Of a stretch of DNA of 61,298 nucleotides, positions 6,679 to 14,328 are shown piece by piece. This stretch comes from a virus: IMG/VR virus record IMGVR_UViG_3300010885_047852, positions 1 to 61,298 of that record; one strand, given 5' to 3'. Made by a program: the position numbers and the translations under genes. Numbering within the stretch: position 1 is the first letter of the stretch; the number at the start of each line of letters is the position of its first letter. A model generated the notes under the pieces. The model searched no databases. It saw nothing but the letters and a program-made list of their open reading frames with translations, and had not been told where the DNA came from.

Positions 6679-7475
6679 CAACGACACAAGTCGCCATAAC
6701 TCGACGGTCGGGCGACCGTAAGGTTTCGCCCACCATCCGTCGACAGGGCAGCAAGGACGCGCCGGCACTGCTCAATGCGTACGGTTTGCCGGCCGGCCTG
6801 TCGTGCCCTGACCGTACCGAGTTCTGCAAGTCTTGCTACGCCGAGGCAACAGAGCAGATGTACACATCGGTGAGTGCGTTGATGCTGGCGAACTGGGAGG
6901 CGCACTCCGCTGCCGACACCGTCAAGCATCACGAGAACATCCTGACCGTCATGATCGACGGCTACCAGGCCGAGTTCATCAAGCTGAAGAACAAGGGTCG
7001 AGCGGTCGACCGTGAGAACATCTTCCGTATCCACTGGGACGGCGACATGTTCAGCCGCAACTACGCACAAGCCTGGGCGAACTGTATCGGCAAGTATCCG
7101 CAGACACAGTTCTGGGTGTACACACGGTCGTTCCGATGGGCGCATCTGTTCGCTGGCATCGACAACATCGCTGTCTATCTGTCGGTCGATGAGTACAACG
7201 TCGACATTGCACGGGGCGTGCTCAAGAGTCATCCGTGGCTCCATGTCGCGTTCTGTGCTGAGACTCAAGCGGCAGCGGCGCATCTTGCGACTCGACTGGG
7301 TCGTAAGTCGGTGCCATGTCCTGAGAACGTGAAGCGTATTCCGCTCGTGATGCACAAGTCGGGCCGGCGTAGTCAGACCGTAGAGGTTGGCACCGACGGT
7401 CAGGGTGCGTGCGCAGCTTGCCGGCTGTGCGTCGACGGCGTACGTGATGTCGGATTCGCCATCAAGGGGAGGTAA
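6675..7475 (+). CDS. GP88-like phage protein (putative Fe-S protein), 266 aa
   Basis: It resembles the family known as gene product 88 of mycobacteriophages, found in many actinobacterial phages. Shared features I can see are an N-terminal Cys triad C44-C51-C54 ending in CYA, a central RIHWDGDMFSRNYAQAW region, a FWVYTRS motif, and a C-terminal C246-C249-C252 triad. Two Cys triads suggest one or two metal or iron-sulfur clusters, with a barrel-like arrangement reminiscent of radical-SAM proteins; that is inference, as no CxxxCxxC motif is present. Overlaps the upstream Cys-rich 54-aa gene by ATGA. The biochemical role of this family is not known to me. Confidence 0.75.
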   Translation: MTTTQVAITRRSGDRKVSPTIRRQGSKDAPALLNAYGLPAGLSCPDRTEFCKSCYAEATEQMYTSVSALMLANWEAHSAADTVKHHENILTVMIDGYQAEFIKLKNKGRAVDRENIFRIHWDGDMFSRNYAQAWANCIGKYPQTQFWVYTRSFRWAHLFAGIDNIAVYLSVDEYNVDIARGVLKSHPWLHVAFCAETQAAAAHLATRLGRKSVPCPENVKRIPLVMHKSGRRSQTVEVGTDGQGACAACRLCVDGVRDVGFAIKGR

Positions 7476-7478
7476 CCA

Positions 7479-7742
7479 ATGAAGACAACCAATCAACGAG
7501 AACAACAACTCTGGCCGTCAAGTACCAATCATCGTGAGGCGGTGATTGCGCTACTCGTAGCGGGCTGGTACTTCAACCACGCCACCGGAGAGTGGACAAA
7601 CAGCGACGCAACCATCACCGGCCGGCTCGAGTGGAACGACAGCGGCACTGCCTGGATTCGTCGTGCAGCTCCGCCACAGGACGCTGACACTCCGTTCAAC
7701 CTCTCTCGCATCCCAGAGCGACTCATCATCACAAGGAGGTGA
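7479..7742 (+). CDS. Hypothetical protein, 87 aa
   Basis: ATG at 7479 follows GGGGAGGTAACCA. Residues 18-35 form a helix leading to an aromatic strand (VAGWYFNHATGEWTN), followed by a basic, polar C-terminus. No family recognised. Confidence 0.7.
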   Translation: MKTTNQREQQLWPSSTNHREAVIALLVAGWYFNHATGEWTNSDATITGRLEWNDSGTAWIRRAAPPQDADTPFNLSRIPERLIITRR

Positions 7743-7745
7743 CCC

Positions 7746-7985
7746 ATGATCGAACATGACGTAGAGATGCTCACCGTTGGTGAGCTGATCGACATCCTCA
7801 AGAACGTCAACCCGGCGTGCTTCATCGTCATCGACAACGGTGGATGGTACGACCACATCCGCCTAGTCGACGTACCGACACCTGACGCAGACGGATGGGA
7901 CGATGCAGGACTCATCGCAGTCACGCTACTCCCGAATCACAGCCGTCCACTAGACCCACGTTTCGACCAAGTAGAGGGATGGTGA
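7746..7985 (+). CDS. Hypothetical protein, 79 aa
   Basis: ATG at 7746 follows ACAAGGAGGTGACCC. Begins with a helical segment LTVGELIDILKNVNP, then a strand and GGW turn. This pattern (a 'T-V-x-E-L-I-x-x-L' helix followed by strands) is common in small phage proteins of unknown role. Followed closely by the 65-aa gene. Confidence 0.7.
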   Translation: MIEHDVEMLTVGELIDILKNVNPACFIVIDNGGWYDHIRLVDVPTPDADGWDDAGLIAVTLLPNHSRPLDPRFDQVEGW

Positions 7986-7989
7986 AACC

Positions 7990-8187
7990 ATGACAACGTC
8001 TGACGTTTCCTACGTCGACATCGGCATCGGCGACGACATCGTCGTCATCGTCCAGGGCACACCCTGCAACGTCGAGATCGACTACATCGGTGTCCACTGC
8101 TGGCTGTGGGCCGCGGAAGCGGACGCACCACACGCAAAGGTCACGATCTCGTGGCCCGAGATTCTTGAGCGGGCACTTCCGCTCTAA
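7990..8187 (+). CDS. Hypothetical protein, 65 aa
   Basis: ATG at 7990 follows an AGAGGGATGGTGAAACC region. The product is acidic and beta-rich (DIGIGDDIVVIVQG). Short C-terminal helix. No family recognised. Confidence 0.65.
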   Translation: MTTSDVSYVDIGIGDDIVVIVQGTPCNVEIDYIGVHCWLWAAEADAPHAKVTISWPEILERALPL

Positions 8188-8204
8188 CCAACAAGAAAGG
8201 AAAC

Positions 8205-8438
8205 ATGGACAAGACAGAATTCATCAGCAATCGAATCAACAGGATTCGCGACGTCATGGAGATCGACTTCACCGACACCGACGACGACGCAGTAGCAATC
8301 GGGGTCAGCTTCACGAAAGGCGACCTGGAGTTGTTCGCATTGCCGACAATCGGCGACGGCTTCATCGCAATCGACCTCGCCGGCTTCTGGTTCGAGCAGC
8401 AATACATCAACGAGACAATCATCCTGAGGGAGCCATGA
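8205..8438 (+). CDS. Hypothetical protein, 77 aa
   Basis: ATG at 8205 follows AAGAAAGGAAAC. N-terminal helix, then an acidic strand-rich core (DFTDTDDDAVAIGVSF). Overlaps the next gene by ATGA. No family recognised. Confidence 0.7.
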   Translation: MDKTEFISNRINRIRDVMEIDFTDTDDDAVAIGVSFTKGDLELFALPTIGDGFIAIDLAGFWFEQQYINETIILREP

Positions 8439-8686
8439 ACGACATCGACATGTGGCTGAGTCACCATCTCACACACAACTGTTACCCGTCACCGCCAGCA
8501 TGTTTCGTCGGACTGTGTAACCAGGCGATCGACGCGTTCCTTGAGGAGGATTACGAACGCATGATCGTCCTCCCATACGGCGTTACGTGGCGTGACAACG
8601 AAGAAGCACCGGCCAGTGCTCTGGTCAAGAACTTCAACCTGTGGTACTTCATCAACCAACCTGAGCATCTGGAGGACGCACAATGA
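8435..8686 (+). CDS. Hypothetical protein, 83 aa
   Basis: ATGA overlap with the preceding gene and a GAGGGAGCC site. His-rich N-terminus (LSHHLTHNC), then a mixed helical region ending with an aromatic stretch (NFNLWYFINQP). It again overlaps its downstream neighbour. No family recognised. Confidence 0.65.
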   Translation: MNDIDMWLSHHLTHNCYPSPPACFVGLCNQAIDAFLEEDYERMIVLPYGVTWRDNEEAPASALVKNFNLWYFINQPEHLEDAQ

Positions 8687-8916
8687 GCATCAACCGTGAC
8701 TGGCACCACGAGTACAAAGTCCTGTTCAGCGAGATCGACCATCTCCTCACCGAACTTGCCGACTTCATGTACGACAACGCTCATCACATGACCTGCGGCG
8801 AGGTCGACACGTTCAACGAGTTCTGCCAGTTCGTGAACTTCGCCAAACTCGGCCAGCAGGTGCTTGAGCAGCACGGCTGGCACGACGAAGAAGACGACCG
8901 ACATTACACCGGATGA
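8683..8916 (+). CDS. Hypothetical helical protein, 77 aa
   Basis: ATGA overlap and GGAGGACGCACA fix the start. Predicted to be a helical hairpin with many His and aromatic residues (LLTELADFMYDNAHHM; FCQFVNFAKLGQQV). Acidic tail. No family recognised. Confidence 0.7.
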   Translation: MSINRDWHHEYKVLFSEIDHLLTELADFMYDNAHHMTCGEVDTFNEFCQFVNFAKLGQQVLEQHGWHDEEDDRHYTG

Positions 8917-8922
8917 GAACAC

Positions 8923-8967
8923 ATGTTCTCTCTACAACACCTCACCGATAGACTCAAGAACCAATGA
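8923..8967 (+). CDS. 14-codon micro-ORF coupled to the wHTH gene
   Basis: ATG at 8923 opens a 14-codon frame whose TGA overlaps the ATG of the winged-helix gene (ATGA, 8964-8967). The downstream gene lacks a good ribosome site of its own, so translation of this micro-ORF could deliver ribosomes to it. The micro-ORF's own site is weak (ATGAGAAC). It may be a leader peptide instead of a functional product. Confidence 0.35.
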   Translation: MFSLQHLTDRLKNQ

Positions 8968-9452
8968 GAAGCACCAAAACCAACCTCGAGCAAGACATCA
9001 TCAAGAAAGCACGAGCGTTCATCGCCACACGGTCGCCACTTGATGAACTTGACCTACGGGCAGCAGTGCTCAGCCTGGACAGCTACATCGAGGCCATCAC
9101 AGATGACCCCGGAGCTGCGAACCACGAATCGTGGACAAGCATCAACGCTGCTCAACTCTCTGCGATCACCGCTGGCTCCCTGCGCCGGCGCATCGTTGAC
9201 CAGATCTACCTCGTGTCGACTTCGCCGCTGCGAGGTCTGACCGACGACGAACTTGAGCGCCGGCTCAACAAGCCTCACACCAGTGTCTCATCGGCACGGA
9301 ACTGGCTTGTGCAGCGTGGCTGGCTCATCGACTCTGGCGATGTCCGTCAGACACGAAGCCTTCGGCCTGCCACCGTGTGGATCATGACCGACCAGGCGAA
9401 GCAACGAATCCGTCGGTCCCAATGGCCGACCTACCTTGAAAGGGCAAAGTAA
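8964..9452 (+). CDS. Winged-helix DNA-binding protein, 162 aa
   Basis: Residues ~85-150 read as a winged helix-turn-helix: GLTDDELERRLN, a turn, HTSVSSARNWLVQRG as recognition helix, then a wing with RQTRSLRPATVWIMT. The N-terminal ~80 residues are helical and may dimerise. MarR/PadR-like regulators have this arrangement, though I do not assign a family. It probably regulates phage or host transcription. The start overlaps the stop of a 14-codon micro-ORF and has no strong ribosome site; the end overlaps the next gene (TAATG). Confidence 0.7.
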   Translation: MRSTKTNLEQDIIKKARAFIATRSPLDELDLRAAVLSLDSYIEAITDDPGAANHESWTSINAAQLSAITAGSLRRRIVDQIYLVSTSPLRGLTDDELERRLNKPHTSVSSARNWLVQRGWLIDSGDVRQTRSLRPATVWIMTDQAKQRIRRSQWPTYLERAK

Positions 9453-9733
9453 TGGCACCAGATGCAACCGACGATGTCGTGTGGGAAGAGCCACCCGAAA
9501 TCCCGGCCTATCAGCAGCGGTGGGGACGAGTGAGAGGTTTCGTCGCCGTGCTTGAGGCGAACCCTGGCAAGTGGGCGCGGTACGGCAAGGACTTCAACCG
9601 GTCGTACCTGTCCTATCTGCGGCGGGCCTATCCGCATGTCGAATGGAAGCAACAGCAGGAAGACAAGCGTGGCCTCTACACCGTGTGGGGACGCTACAAC
9701 GACAAGGAGGGCAGCGATGCTGCAACAGACTGA
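9452..9733 (+). CDS. Hypothetical protein, 93 aa
   Basis: TAATG overlap with the preceding gene and a GAAAGGGCAAAG site. The acidic N-terminus (DATDDVVWEEPPEIP) is followed by an aromatic, basic segment (KWARYGKDFNRSYLSYLRRAYP). No family recognised. It lies between a DNA-binding protein and the recombination genes. Confidence 0.65.
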   Translation: MAPDATDDVVWEEPPEIPAYQQRWGRVRGFVAVLEANPGKWARYGKDFNRSYLSYLRRAYPHVEWKQQQEDKRGLYTVWGRYNDKEGSDAATD

Positions 9734-9980
9734 AGAGCGCCAGCAGCGCATGACCGTGCTCGCTGAGAGTGCCAAGAGGAACACGACGTACGTTCGTGAA
9801 CTTTGGTACATCATCGACCACATCGAGTTTGGCTTCACGAAGCCACTCAGCAACAACGACCATGTCAAGAAGTCCGCAACCGCAGTGTTGCGTCACATGG
9901 TTGACAGTTACAACAAGGCAATCGCCGACGATCAGCGCCGACTCCAAACGCTGGAAAACATCACAAAGGGGACAGCATGA
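9717..9980 (+). CDS. Hypothetical helical protein, 87 aa
   Basis: ATG at 9717 follows AAGGAGGGCAGCG inside the end of the preceding gene. Predicted to be almost all helical, with a C-terminal coiled-coil-like stretch (YNKAIADDQRRLQTLENI). Ends by ATGA overlap with the transglycosylase-like gene. No family recognised. Confidence 0.65.
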   Translation: MLQQTEERQQRMTVLAESAKRNTTYVRELWYIIDHIEFGFTKPLSNNDHVKKSATAVLRHMVDSYNKAIADDQRRLQTLENITKGTA

Positions 9981-10516
9981 ACATGCCGAAGATTCAGATG
10001 ACCGAAAGCGAACTTCACCGCAAAGCTGCCTACCGAATCGATCCGCTGATGGCCGCACAGGTCGAAGTGATCGAACGGTACGGCCGGCTTGACGGCGAAC
10101 ACTACGGCTCGTCGCTGTGGAAGAACCGCATCAATACTGCGGCAGTCATCATGGCAATGACGGCATCAATGTTCGTCGCAACCGCACCTGGACAGGCCGA
10201 AGCATACGGACGCTGCCCACAGTACGAAGCGGCACTCGCACAGTACGCCCCTCGAGGTGGCTGGAACGTGACCCGCATGTCGCAACTTGCATGGCGTGAA
10301 AGCCGTTGCACACCGAACGTCCGATCGAAGTCTCGGGACACCGGGCTTCTCCAGATCAACGACGTCAACTTGTCGTACCTAACACAGAAACTCGGGTTTC
10401 CTGTGACTGTTGCGGCGCTCAAGGACCCAATCACGAACATCAGGGCTGCAGCGAAGCTGTGCGAATTCGCCCGACGGGCCTGGGGTTCGTGCTACTTCCC
10501 GTGGAGGAAATCATGA
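9977..10516 (+). CDS. Exported SLT-type lytic transglycosylase-like protein, 179 aa
   Basis: Predicted to cut peptidoglycan glycan strands. Residues ~1-50 are polar and probably cytoplasmic. Residues 53-72 form one hydrophobic segment (AAVIMAMTASMFVATA) followed by an Ala-x-Ala signal-type site (QAEA). Residues 75-175 look like a small lysozyme-fold domain: WRESRC with E108 as the catalytic acid, then GLLQIND, and a late DPITNIRAAAKL helix. Six Cys flank this domain and could form disulfides outside the membrane. It is odd that the gene sits in the early DNA-metabolism block, directly before ERF (ATGA overlap), far from the amidase lysin at 20-21 kb. It could alter the envelope early, block superinfection, or be a packaged enzyme. 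Confidence 0.65.
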   Translation: MNMPKIQMTESELHRKAAYRIDPLMAAQVEVIERYGRLDGEHYGSSLWKNRINTAAVIMAMTASMFVATAPGQAEAYGRCPQYEAALAQYAPRGGWNVTRMSQLAWRESRCTPNVRSKSRDTGLLQINDVNLSYLTQKLGFPVTVAALKDPITNIRAAAKLCEFARRAWGSCYFPWRKS

Positions 10517-11172
10517 ATGATGTAACCAGCGCCCTCGCCAACGTGATGGCCGAACTGGGTGGCATCGAGAAGATGACCGCCGACGAACGCCGCCGGCGAG
10601 GCATGGGTGGCGGTGAACAAGGCATCGCCTACGCCTACCGTGGCATCGACCAGATCGCCGCTGCGGTACAGCCGCTGCTCGCGAAGCACGGTGTGGTGAT
10701 CGTGCCGACCGAAACCGAATCTCGGATCACGGAGGTCACCGTCAACAACAAGCCGTGGACCGACACCCACATCCGTATCCAATGGACAATCCTCGGTCCC
10801 AACAACTCGATGGTCACGGCGATGTCCGAAGGCCAGGGCCGTGACAATTCGGACAAGGGCATCAACAAGGCCACAACGTCAGCGTTCAAGAACCTGCTGC
10901 TGCGCTTGTTCTGCATCGGTGACCCGTCCGATGACACCGACGGGCACACCGCCGAAGCTGATGCGCAGGCACCGGTTTACCCGGCGAAGGTGAAAGAATT
11001 GTTCGACCGTGTCGTTGCGTCGAAAGACACGCCGGCCGCAGCCGAACTGAAGCAGGCCGCAGCAGAGAACAACATGAAGTTGAGTCTGTCAGCTTTGGCT
11101 GATGACCCGATGTGGGCTGCGGTGGTCGAAGGAATTCTCAACTCACACATCAAGGAGGCCAAGAATGGCTGA
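10513..11172 (+). CDS. ERF-family single-strand annealing recombinase, 219 aa
   Basis: Resembles the ERF superfamily of phage recombinases, which anneal complementary single strands. Seen: N-terminal helix, the conserved FAYRGIDQI-like segment (here YAYRGIDQIAAAVQPLL), then KHGVVIVPTE and the NSDKGINKATTSAFKNLLL helix that is typical of the family core (residues ~35-150). The variable C-terminus is Ala/Glu-rich and likely contacts partners. The start is ATG at 10513 (ATGA overlap, GGAGGAAATC site). The next gene is SSB, the usual partner, so the pair forms a recombination module. Confidence 0.85.
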   Translation: MNDVTSALANVMAELGGIEKMTADERRRRGMGGGEQGIAYAYRGIDQIAAAVQPLLAKHGVVIVPTETESRITEVTVNNKPWTDTHIRIQWTILGPNNSMVTAMSEGQGRDNSDKGINKATTSAFKNLLLRLFCIGDPSDDTDGHTAEADAQAPVYPAKVKELFDRVVASKDTPAAAELKQAAAENNMKLSLSALADDPMWAAVVEGILNSHIKEAKNG

Positions 11173-11563
11173 CAGCACAATCACCGTCATCGGGAACCTT
11201 TCCCGTGACGTAGAACTGCGATACACGAACGGCGGCAAGGCACAAGTGTCAGGTTCCGTTGCCGTGAATCGCCGATACCAGGTGAACGGCGAATGGAAGG
11301 AAGAGGTGTCCTTCATCAATTTCGCCGCCTGGGACAAACTCGCAGAGAACCTCGCACAATCCGCAACGAAGGGCACACGGCTGATCATCACTGGCCGGCT
11401 CGAGCAGCGTGAGTACGAGAAGAAGGACGGCACGAAGCAGTCGATCGTGCAGATCGTCGCTGACGATGCCGGCCTGTCCCTGCGATGGGATAGCGCCCAG
11501 TCCGACAGGGTGGAGCGCAGCAAGCCACGAGCCAAGGTCGAAGACGACCTCGAACCGTTCTGA
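11165..11563 (+). CDS. Single-stranded DNA-binding protein, 132 aa
   Basis: OB-fold SSB. Seen: ITVIGNLSRDVELRYT at the N-terminus, then VSFINFAAWDKLAENL and KGTRLIITGRLEQREYEKKDG, all diagnostic of SSB. The C-terminal tail ends in DDLEPF, an acidic tip like the one that recruits partner proteins in bacterial SSBs. Length is shorter than host SSBs (~160-180 aa) because the linker is short. ATG at 11165 follows AGGAGGCCAAGA, overlapping the end of ERF. It protects ssDNA and supports ERF-driven annealing. Confidence 0.92.
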   Translation: MADSTITVIGNLSRDVELRYTNGGKAQVSGSVAVNRRYQVNGEWKEEVSFINFAAWDKLAENLAQSATKGTRLIITGRLEQREYEKKDGTKQSIVQIVADDAGLSLRWDSAQSDRVERSKPRAKVEDDLEPF

Positions 11564-11579
11564 CGAACAGAAGGACAAC

Positions 11580-12053
11580 ATGTACATCATCATTGGAGAC
11601 ATCACCGCAATCGAAGATGTCATCAACGAACTTGCGGAACAAACCGAACAGATGTCGGTGGAGGAGAACCTTCGGATGTGCGACGCACTTGACGCACTGT
11701 CGAAGAAGATCGCCACGACACGTTCACTGTGCGAGACAGCAGCGAAGAAGCTGATGGACGGCCAGCCAGCCCAGGTTGACAACAAGGTCTACGTCGAGAA
11801 GACCACCGGCAAATGGCGACCAGATCAGAACAAGATTCGCCGTCACGTTGCGACACGTTCAGTCTGCGACGCGAACGGCGAAATGATGTCGCCGCACGAC
11901 GCAGCACAACGAGCAGTCGATCTCATGTACGCACTGTTCGTGTCACCGTCACAGATGCCGAAGCAGGCCGGCATGAAGCAACTCGGCCTGGATGCACCAG
12001 ACGTAGCCGAATGGGAACGCACAGGCTCGACCCTCAAAGTTGTCGAGGTGTGA
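11580..12053 (+). CDS. Hypothetical protein of the recombination module, 157 aa
   Basis: ATG at 11580 follows AGAAGGACAAC. Helical N-terminal half (residues 10-70), then a mixed region with KTTGKWRPDQNKIRRHVATRS split by a turn, ending with a C-terminal strand. The position right after ERF and SSB, and the repeated occurrence of such a gene there in actinophages, suggests a DNA-metabolism accessory role. No family name or catalytic motif can be assigned. Confidence 0.65.
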   Translation: MYIIIGDITAIEDVINELAEQTEQMSVEENLRMCDALDALSKKIATTRSLCETAAKKLMDGQPAQVDNKVYVEKTTGKWRPDQNKIRRHVATRSVCDANGEMMSPHDAAQRAVDLMYALFVSPSQMPKQAGMKQLGLDAPDVAEWERTGSTLKVVEV

Positions 12054-12057
12054 TGCC

Positions 12058-12381
12058 GTGTTTCCCGATTCCACTCACTACATTCCTCAACCGCCATTCG
12101 CTGCCGTAGTCATCACCGATACGACAGCGGATGTTGTCTCAGGGTTTGACAACCTCAAAGAGGCAACTTGGGCGATGTACCGGCACGACGATCACCGTGA
12201 CGTTCTGCGAGCGGTGATTGATTCCGCCGGCTACATCGTCCTAGCGATCCGTGGTGATGACGATATGTACACCACACGGGCAGCTTTAGGAATCCTCAAC
12301 GACATTGTGCTGGAACAAGGAAACACCGACTTGTACCTCGCATTCCTGTCCCTCGAGATGCAACTCAACAATCGGGACTGA
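12058..12381 (+). CDS. Hypothetical protein, 107 aa
   Basis: GTG at 12058 is preferred because GAGGTG sits 7 nt upstream, inside the end of the previous gene. Alpha/beta, with an N-terminal strand (FAAVVITDTTADVV) and a C-terminal helix (DIVLEQGNTDLYLAFL). No family recognised. It ends 2 bp before the methyltransferase gene, so it is part of the same operon. Confidence 0.6.
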   Translation: MFPDSTHYIPQPPFAAVVITDTTADVVSGFDNLKEATWAMYRHDDHRDVLRAVIDSAGYIVLAIRGDDDMYTTRAALGILNDIVLEQGNTDLYLAFLSLEMQLNNRD

Positions 12382-12383
12382 CC

Positions 12384-13079
12384 ATGACAAACACAATCTG
12401 GGAAGAACCGACAGGCGAACAACCGATCCTCGCCGCCACCAAATGGCGATCGAACGCCGAACTGATCGAAACCATCGTCAAACTCGGCTACATTCGACCC
12501 GACGACAACCTCCTTGACCTCACATACGGTCGAGGCACCTGGTGGAACAACTACAAACACCCAGGGCCATTCACCAAGAACGCTCTCCTCCCCGACGACG
12601 AAATAGTCGACGGCACAACACAGCACGACTACACCCTTCTGCCAGACGAATGGGCCAGCACCTACGACGTAGTCGCGTTTGACCCTCCATACATCGCAAT
12701 GGGTGGCCGAACCAAAACAAGTCTCCCCGACTTCGTCAACCGATACGGACTGATGGACGCACCAAGGACACCAGCCGACCTAAATGACTACAACACTCTC
12801 GGACTCGGCGAAGCTGCGTACGTGTGCAAACCCAACGGCCTCATTCTCGTCAAATGCTGTGACTACATCTCAAGCGGTCAACTACAACTAGCCTCGCATT
12901 GGATGCTCCAGTCGGCACTTGAGATGGGACTCCAGGTCCAAGACAAGTTGATTCACATCGGAAATGTCCGTCCGCAACCAGCCGGCAGACGTATCGTTCA
13001 CGCACGGCAAAACTGTTCCTACCTTTGGGTATTCAGAAAGCCGAACCATTACTCCACTGGACGACGCAATGGGCGCTGA
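12384..13079 (+). CDS. Amino-type DNA methyltransferase, 231 aa
   Basis: Predicted SAM-dependent N6-adenine or N4-cytosine methyltransferase. Seen: DLTYGRGTWW (residues 45-54) as motif I for SAM and FDPPYIAMGG with DPPY at 100-103 as catalytic motif IV; a GLILVKCCDY strand lies further on. The DPPY form favours N6-adenine but N4-cytosine is possible. It is small and lacks a clear target-recognition domain, as is common for phage enzymes. It likely protects phage DNA from host restriction, together with the C5-cytosine enzyme at the right end. ATG at 12384 is 3 nt after the previous stop. Confidence 0.75.
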   Translation: MTNTIWEEPTGEQPILAATKWRSNAELIETIVKLGYIRPDDNLLDLTYGRGTWWNNYKHPGPFTKNALLPDDEIVDGTTQHDYTLLPDEWASTYDVVAFDPPYIAMGGRTKTSLPDFVNRYGLMDAPRTPADLNDYNTLGLGEAAYVCKPNGLILVKCCDYISSGQLQLASHWMLQSALEMGLQVQDKLIHIGNVRPQPAGRRIVHARQNCSYLWVFRKPNHYSTGRRNGR

Positions 13080-13311
13080 CGAACAACTTCTTCCCATCTT
13101 GGCTGCAATTCATCGGACCATCAATGACACCGGCTTCCCGCCATCACAACGAGAAATAGCTCGACTGATCGGCAAGACCAGCCCGAACACCGGCAACTCG
13201 TACGTCAAAAAACTGCGCCGAGCCGGCCTCATCGAAACCTCCGACGGACTCAACAGATCACTGCGCGTCACCGCAACCGGAATGAAAGCACTCACCGAGC
13301 ATCTGGTATGA
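13069..13311 (+). CDS. LexA-type winged-helix DNA-binding protein, 80 aa
   Basis: Matches the LexA N-terminal DNA-binding domain along its whole length: ILAAIHRTINDTGFPPSQRE, then IARLIGKTSPNTGNSYVKKL as the recognition helix region, then RAGLIE. No peptidase domain follows, so it is a stand-alone binder with no self-cleavage. It could act as a repressor or compete with host LexA for SOS operators. ATG at 13069 overlaps the methyltransferase by 11 bp with a weak ribosome site. Confidence 0.75.
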   Translation: MGADEQLLPILAAIHRTINDTGFPPSQREIARLIGKTSPNTGNSYVKKLRRAGLIETSDGLNRSLRVTATGMKALTEHLV

Positions 13312-13502
13312 AGAACACACAACTTGAACAACTGCTGGACATGTCTCGCCAATGCGACGACGTCAAAACCATGATCCGTGTTGTCTGCATTGCCGAAGGC
13401 GCAACCAGCGCCGGCCATCTCTACGACATCAGCAAAGACGCGTTCAACGAACTGTTCGACGCAGCCGCAGAAATGATCACCCAACTAGGAGTGGACAGAT
13501 GA
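13308..13502 (+). CDS. Hypothetical helical protein, 64 aa
   Basis: ATGA overlap with the LexA-like gene. All-helical, acidic, with Cys and Met in the middle (MIRVVCIAEGATSAG). No family recognised. Its coupling to a DNA-binding protein suggests a partner or modulator, which is inference only. Confidence 0.65.
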   Translation: MKNTQLEQLLDMSRQCDDVKTMIRVVCIAEGATSAGHLYDISKDAFNELFDAAAEMITQLGVDR

Positions 13503-13813
13503 GAGTGACCGACCGAATCGCCGACGAACTTGAGGCCATCCTCGGAGCACTTGCATGGAAAGAAGTCGGCCAATCGGTCGACTGGGATGTCCAGGTTGGC
13601 ATCATGCCCACACAGGACGGACAGAACATGGTGATCGCCCAGTTCTTCTTCTTCCTCAAGAATCCGATCCTCGGACAGGGCGATCTCGCCACCGTCGAGA
13701 TCATGCCACTCGCCCTCACCACCGTCGGCGGCGCACTCAACGGCATGGTGAAGCGATGCCTGGAGAATCTCGCCGAACAGCACAAATCTGCGACAGCGTT
13801 GCCGAAGCCATGA
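13499..13813 (+). CDS. Hypothetical protein, 104 aa
   Basis: ATGA overlap with the previous gene and an AGGAGTGGACAG site. Alpha/beta, with an aromatic central strand (VIAQFFFFLKNPI) that could be a buried strand or a weak membrane contact. C-terminal helix (LNGMVKRCLENLAEQ). No family recognised. Confidence 0.65.
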   Translation: MRVTDRIADELEAILGALAWKEVGQSVDWDVQVGIMPTQDGQNMVIAQFFFFLKNPILGQGDLATVEIMPLALTTVGGALNGMVKRCLENLAEQHKSATALPKP

Positions 13814-14328
13814 TCGTTGCGCTCACACCACGACAAGTCGAGTACGTGGTCAATAGCGCGCCACCGCAGATACGCGACCTTGTCACCGAGCATTCCGAAT
13901 CGTCCCGTAAAGGGTCACGGATAGCTGTCGAACTTCCCTACATCGCATGGGAGATCATCAAGCAACGGCTGGCCGGCCGCTTTCTGTCACCGAACCTTGC
14001 CCGCACCAAGACGACACCGTTCCCCGTCATGAGCGCAATGCAACACATAGCTCGTGAACAGAACACCGTTGCCCGTCACCCTGGGATGCGCCGGCTCGCA
14101 ATGATGGGTGTGCAGAACGTCTGGTTCCCAGCATGGACAAGCGACGACGGCCGTTACAGCCCTGAGCCAACCGATGGACGTTTCGTCGTTTTGGGACCGG
14201 TTGTGAACAAGGTCGCTCGAGGCGGTTCGTTCACTGTGTGGACTGAGACCGGTCTCTACCCAGAAGGGCATTGGCTTGCGTCAGAAGAGGCCCACACGGG
14301 CTTGCTGACGGAACACACCCCACGCTAG
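13810..14328 (+). CDS. Hypothetical protein, last of the plus-strand early operon, 172 aa
   Basis: ATGA overlap with the previous gene. Mixed fold with helices in residues 5-60 and a beta-rich C-terminal half containing aromatic strands (VQNVWFPAWTSDDG; GSFTVWTETGLYP). No family recognised. Its 3' end overlaps the convergent terL gene by 48 bp, so early and late transcripts meet here with no room for an ordinary terminator. Confidence 0.7.
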   Translation: MIVALTPRQVEYVVNSAPPQIRDLVTEHSESSRKGSRIAVELPYIAWEIIKQRLAGRFLSPNLARTKTTPFPVMSAMQHIAREQNTVARHPGMRRLAMMGVQNVWFPAWTSDDGRYSPEPTDGRFVVLGPVVNKVARGGSFTVWTETGLYPEGHWLASEEAHTGLLTEHTPR

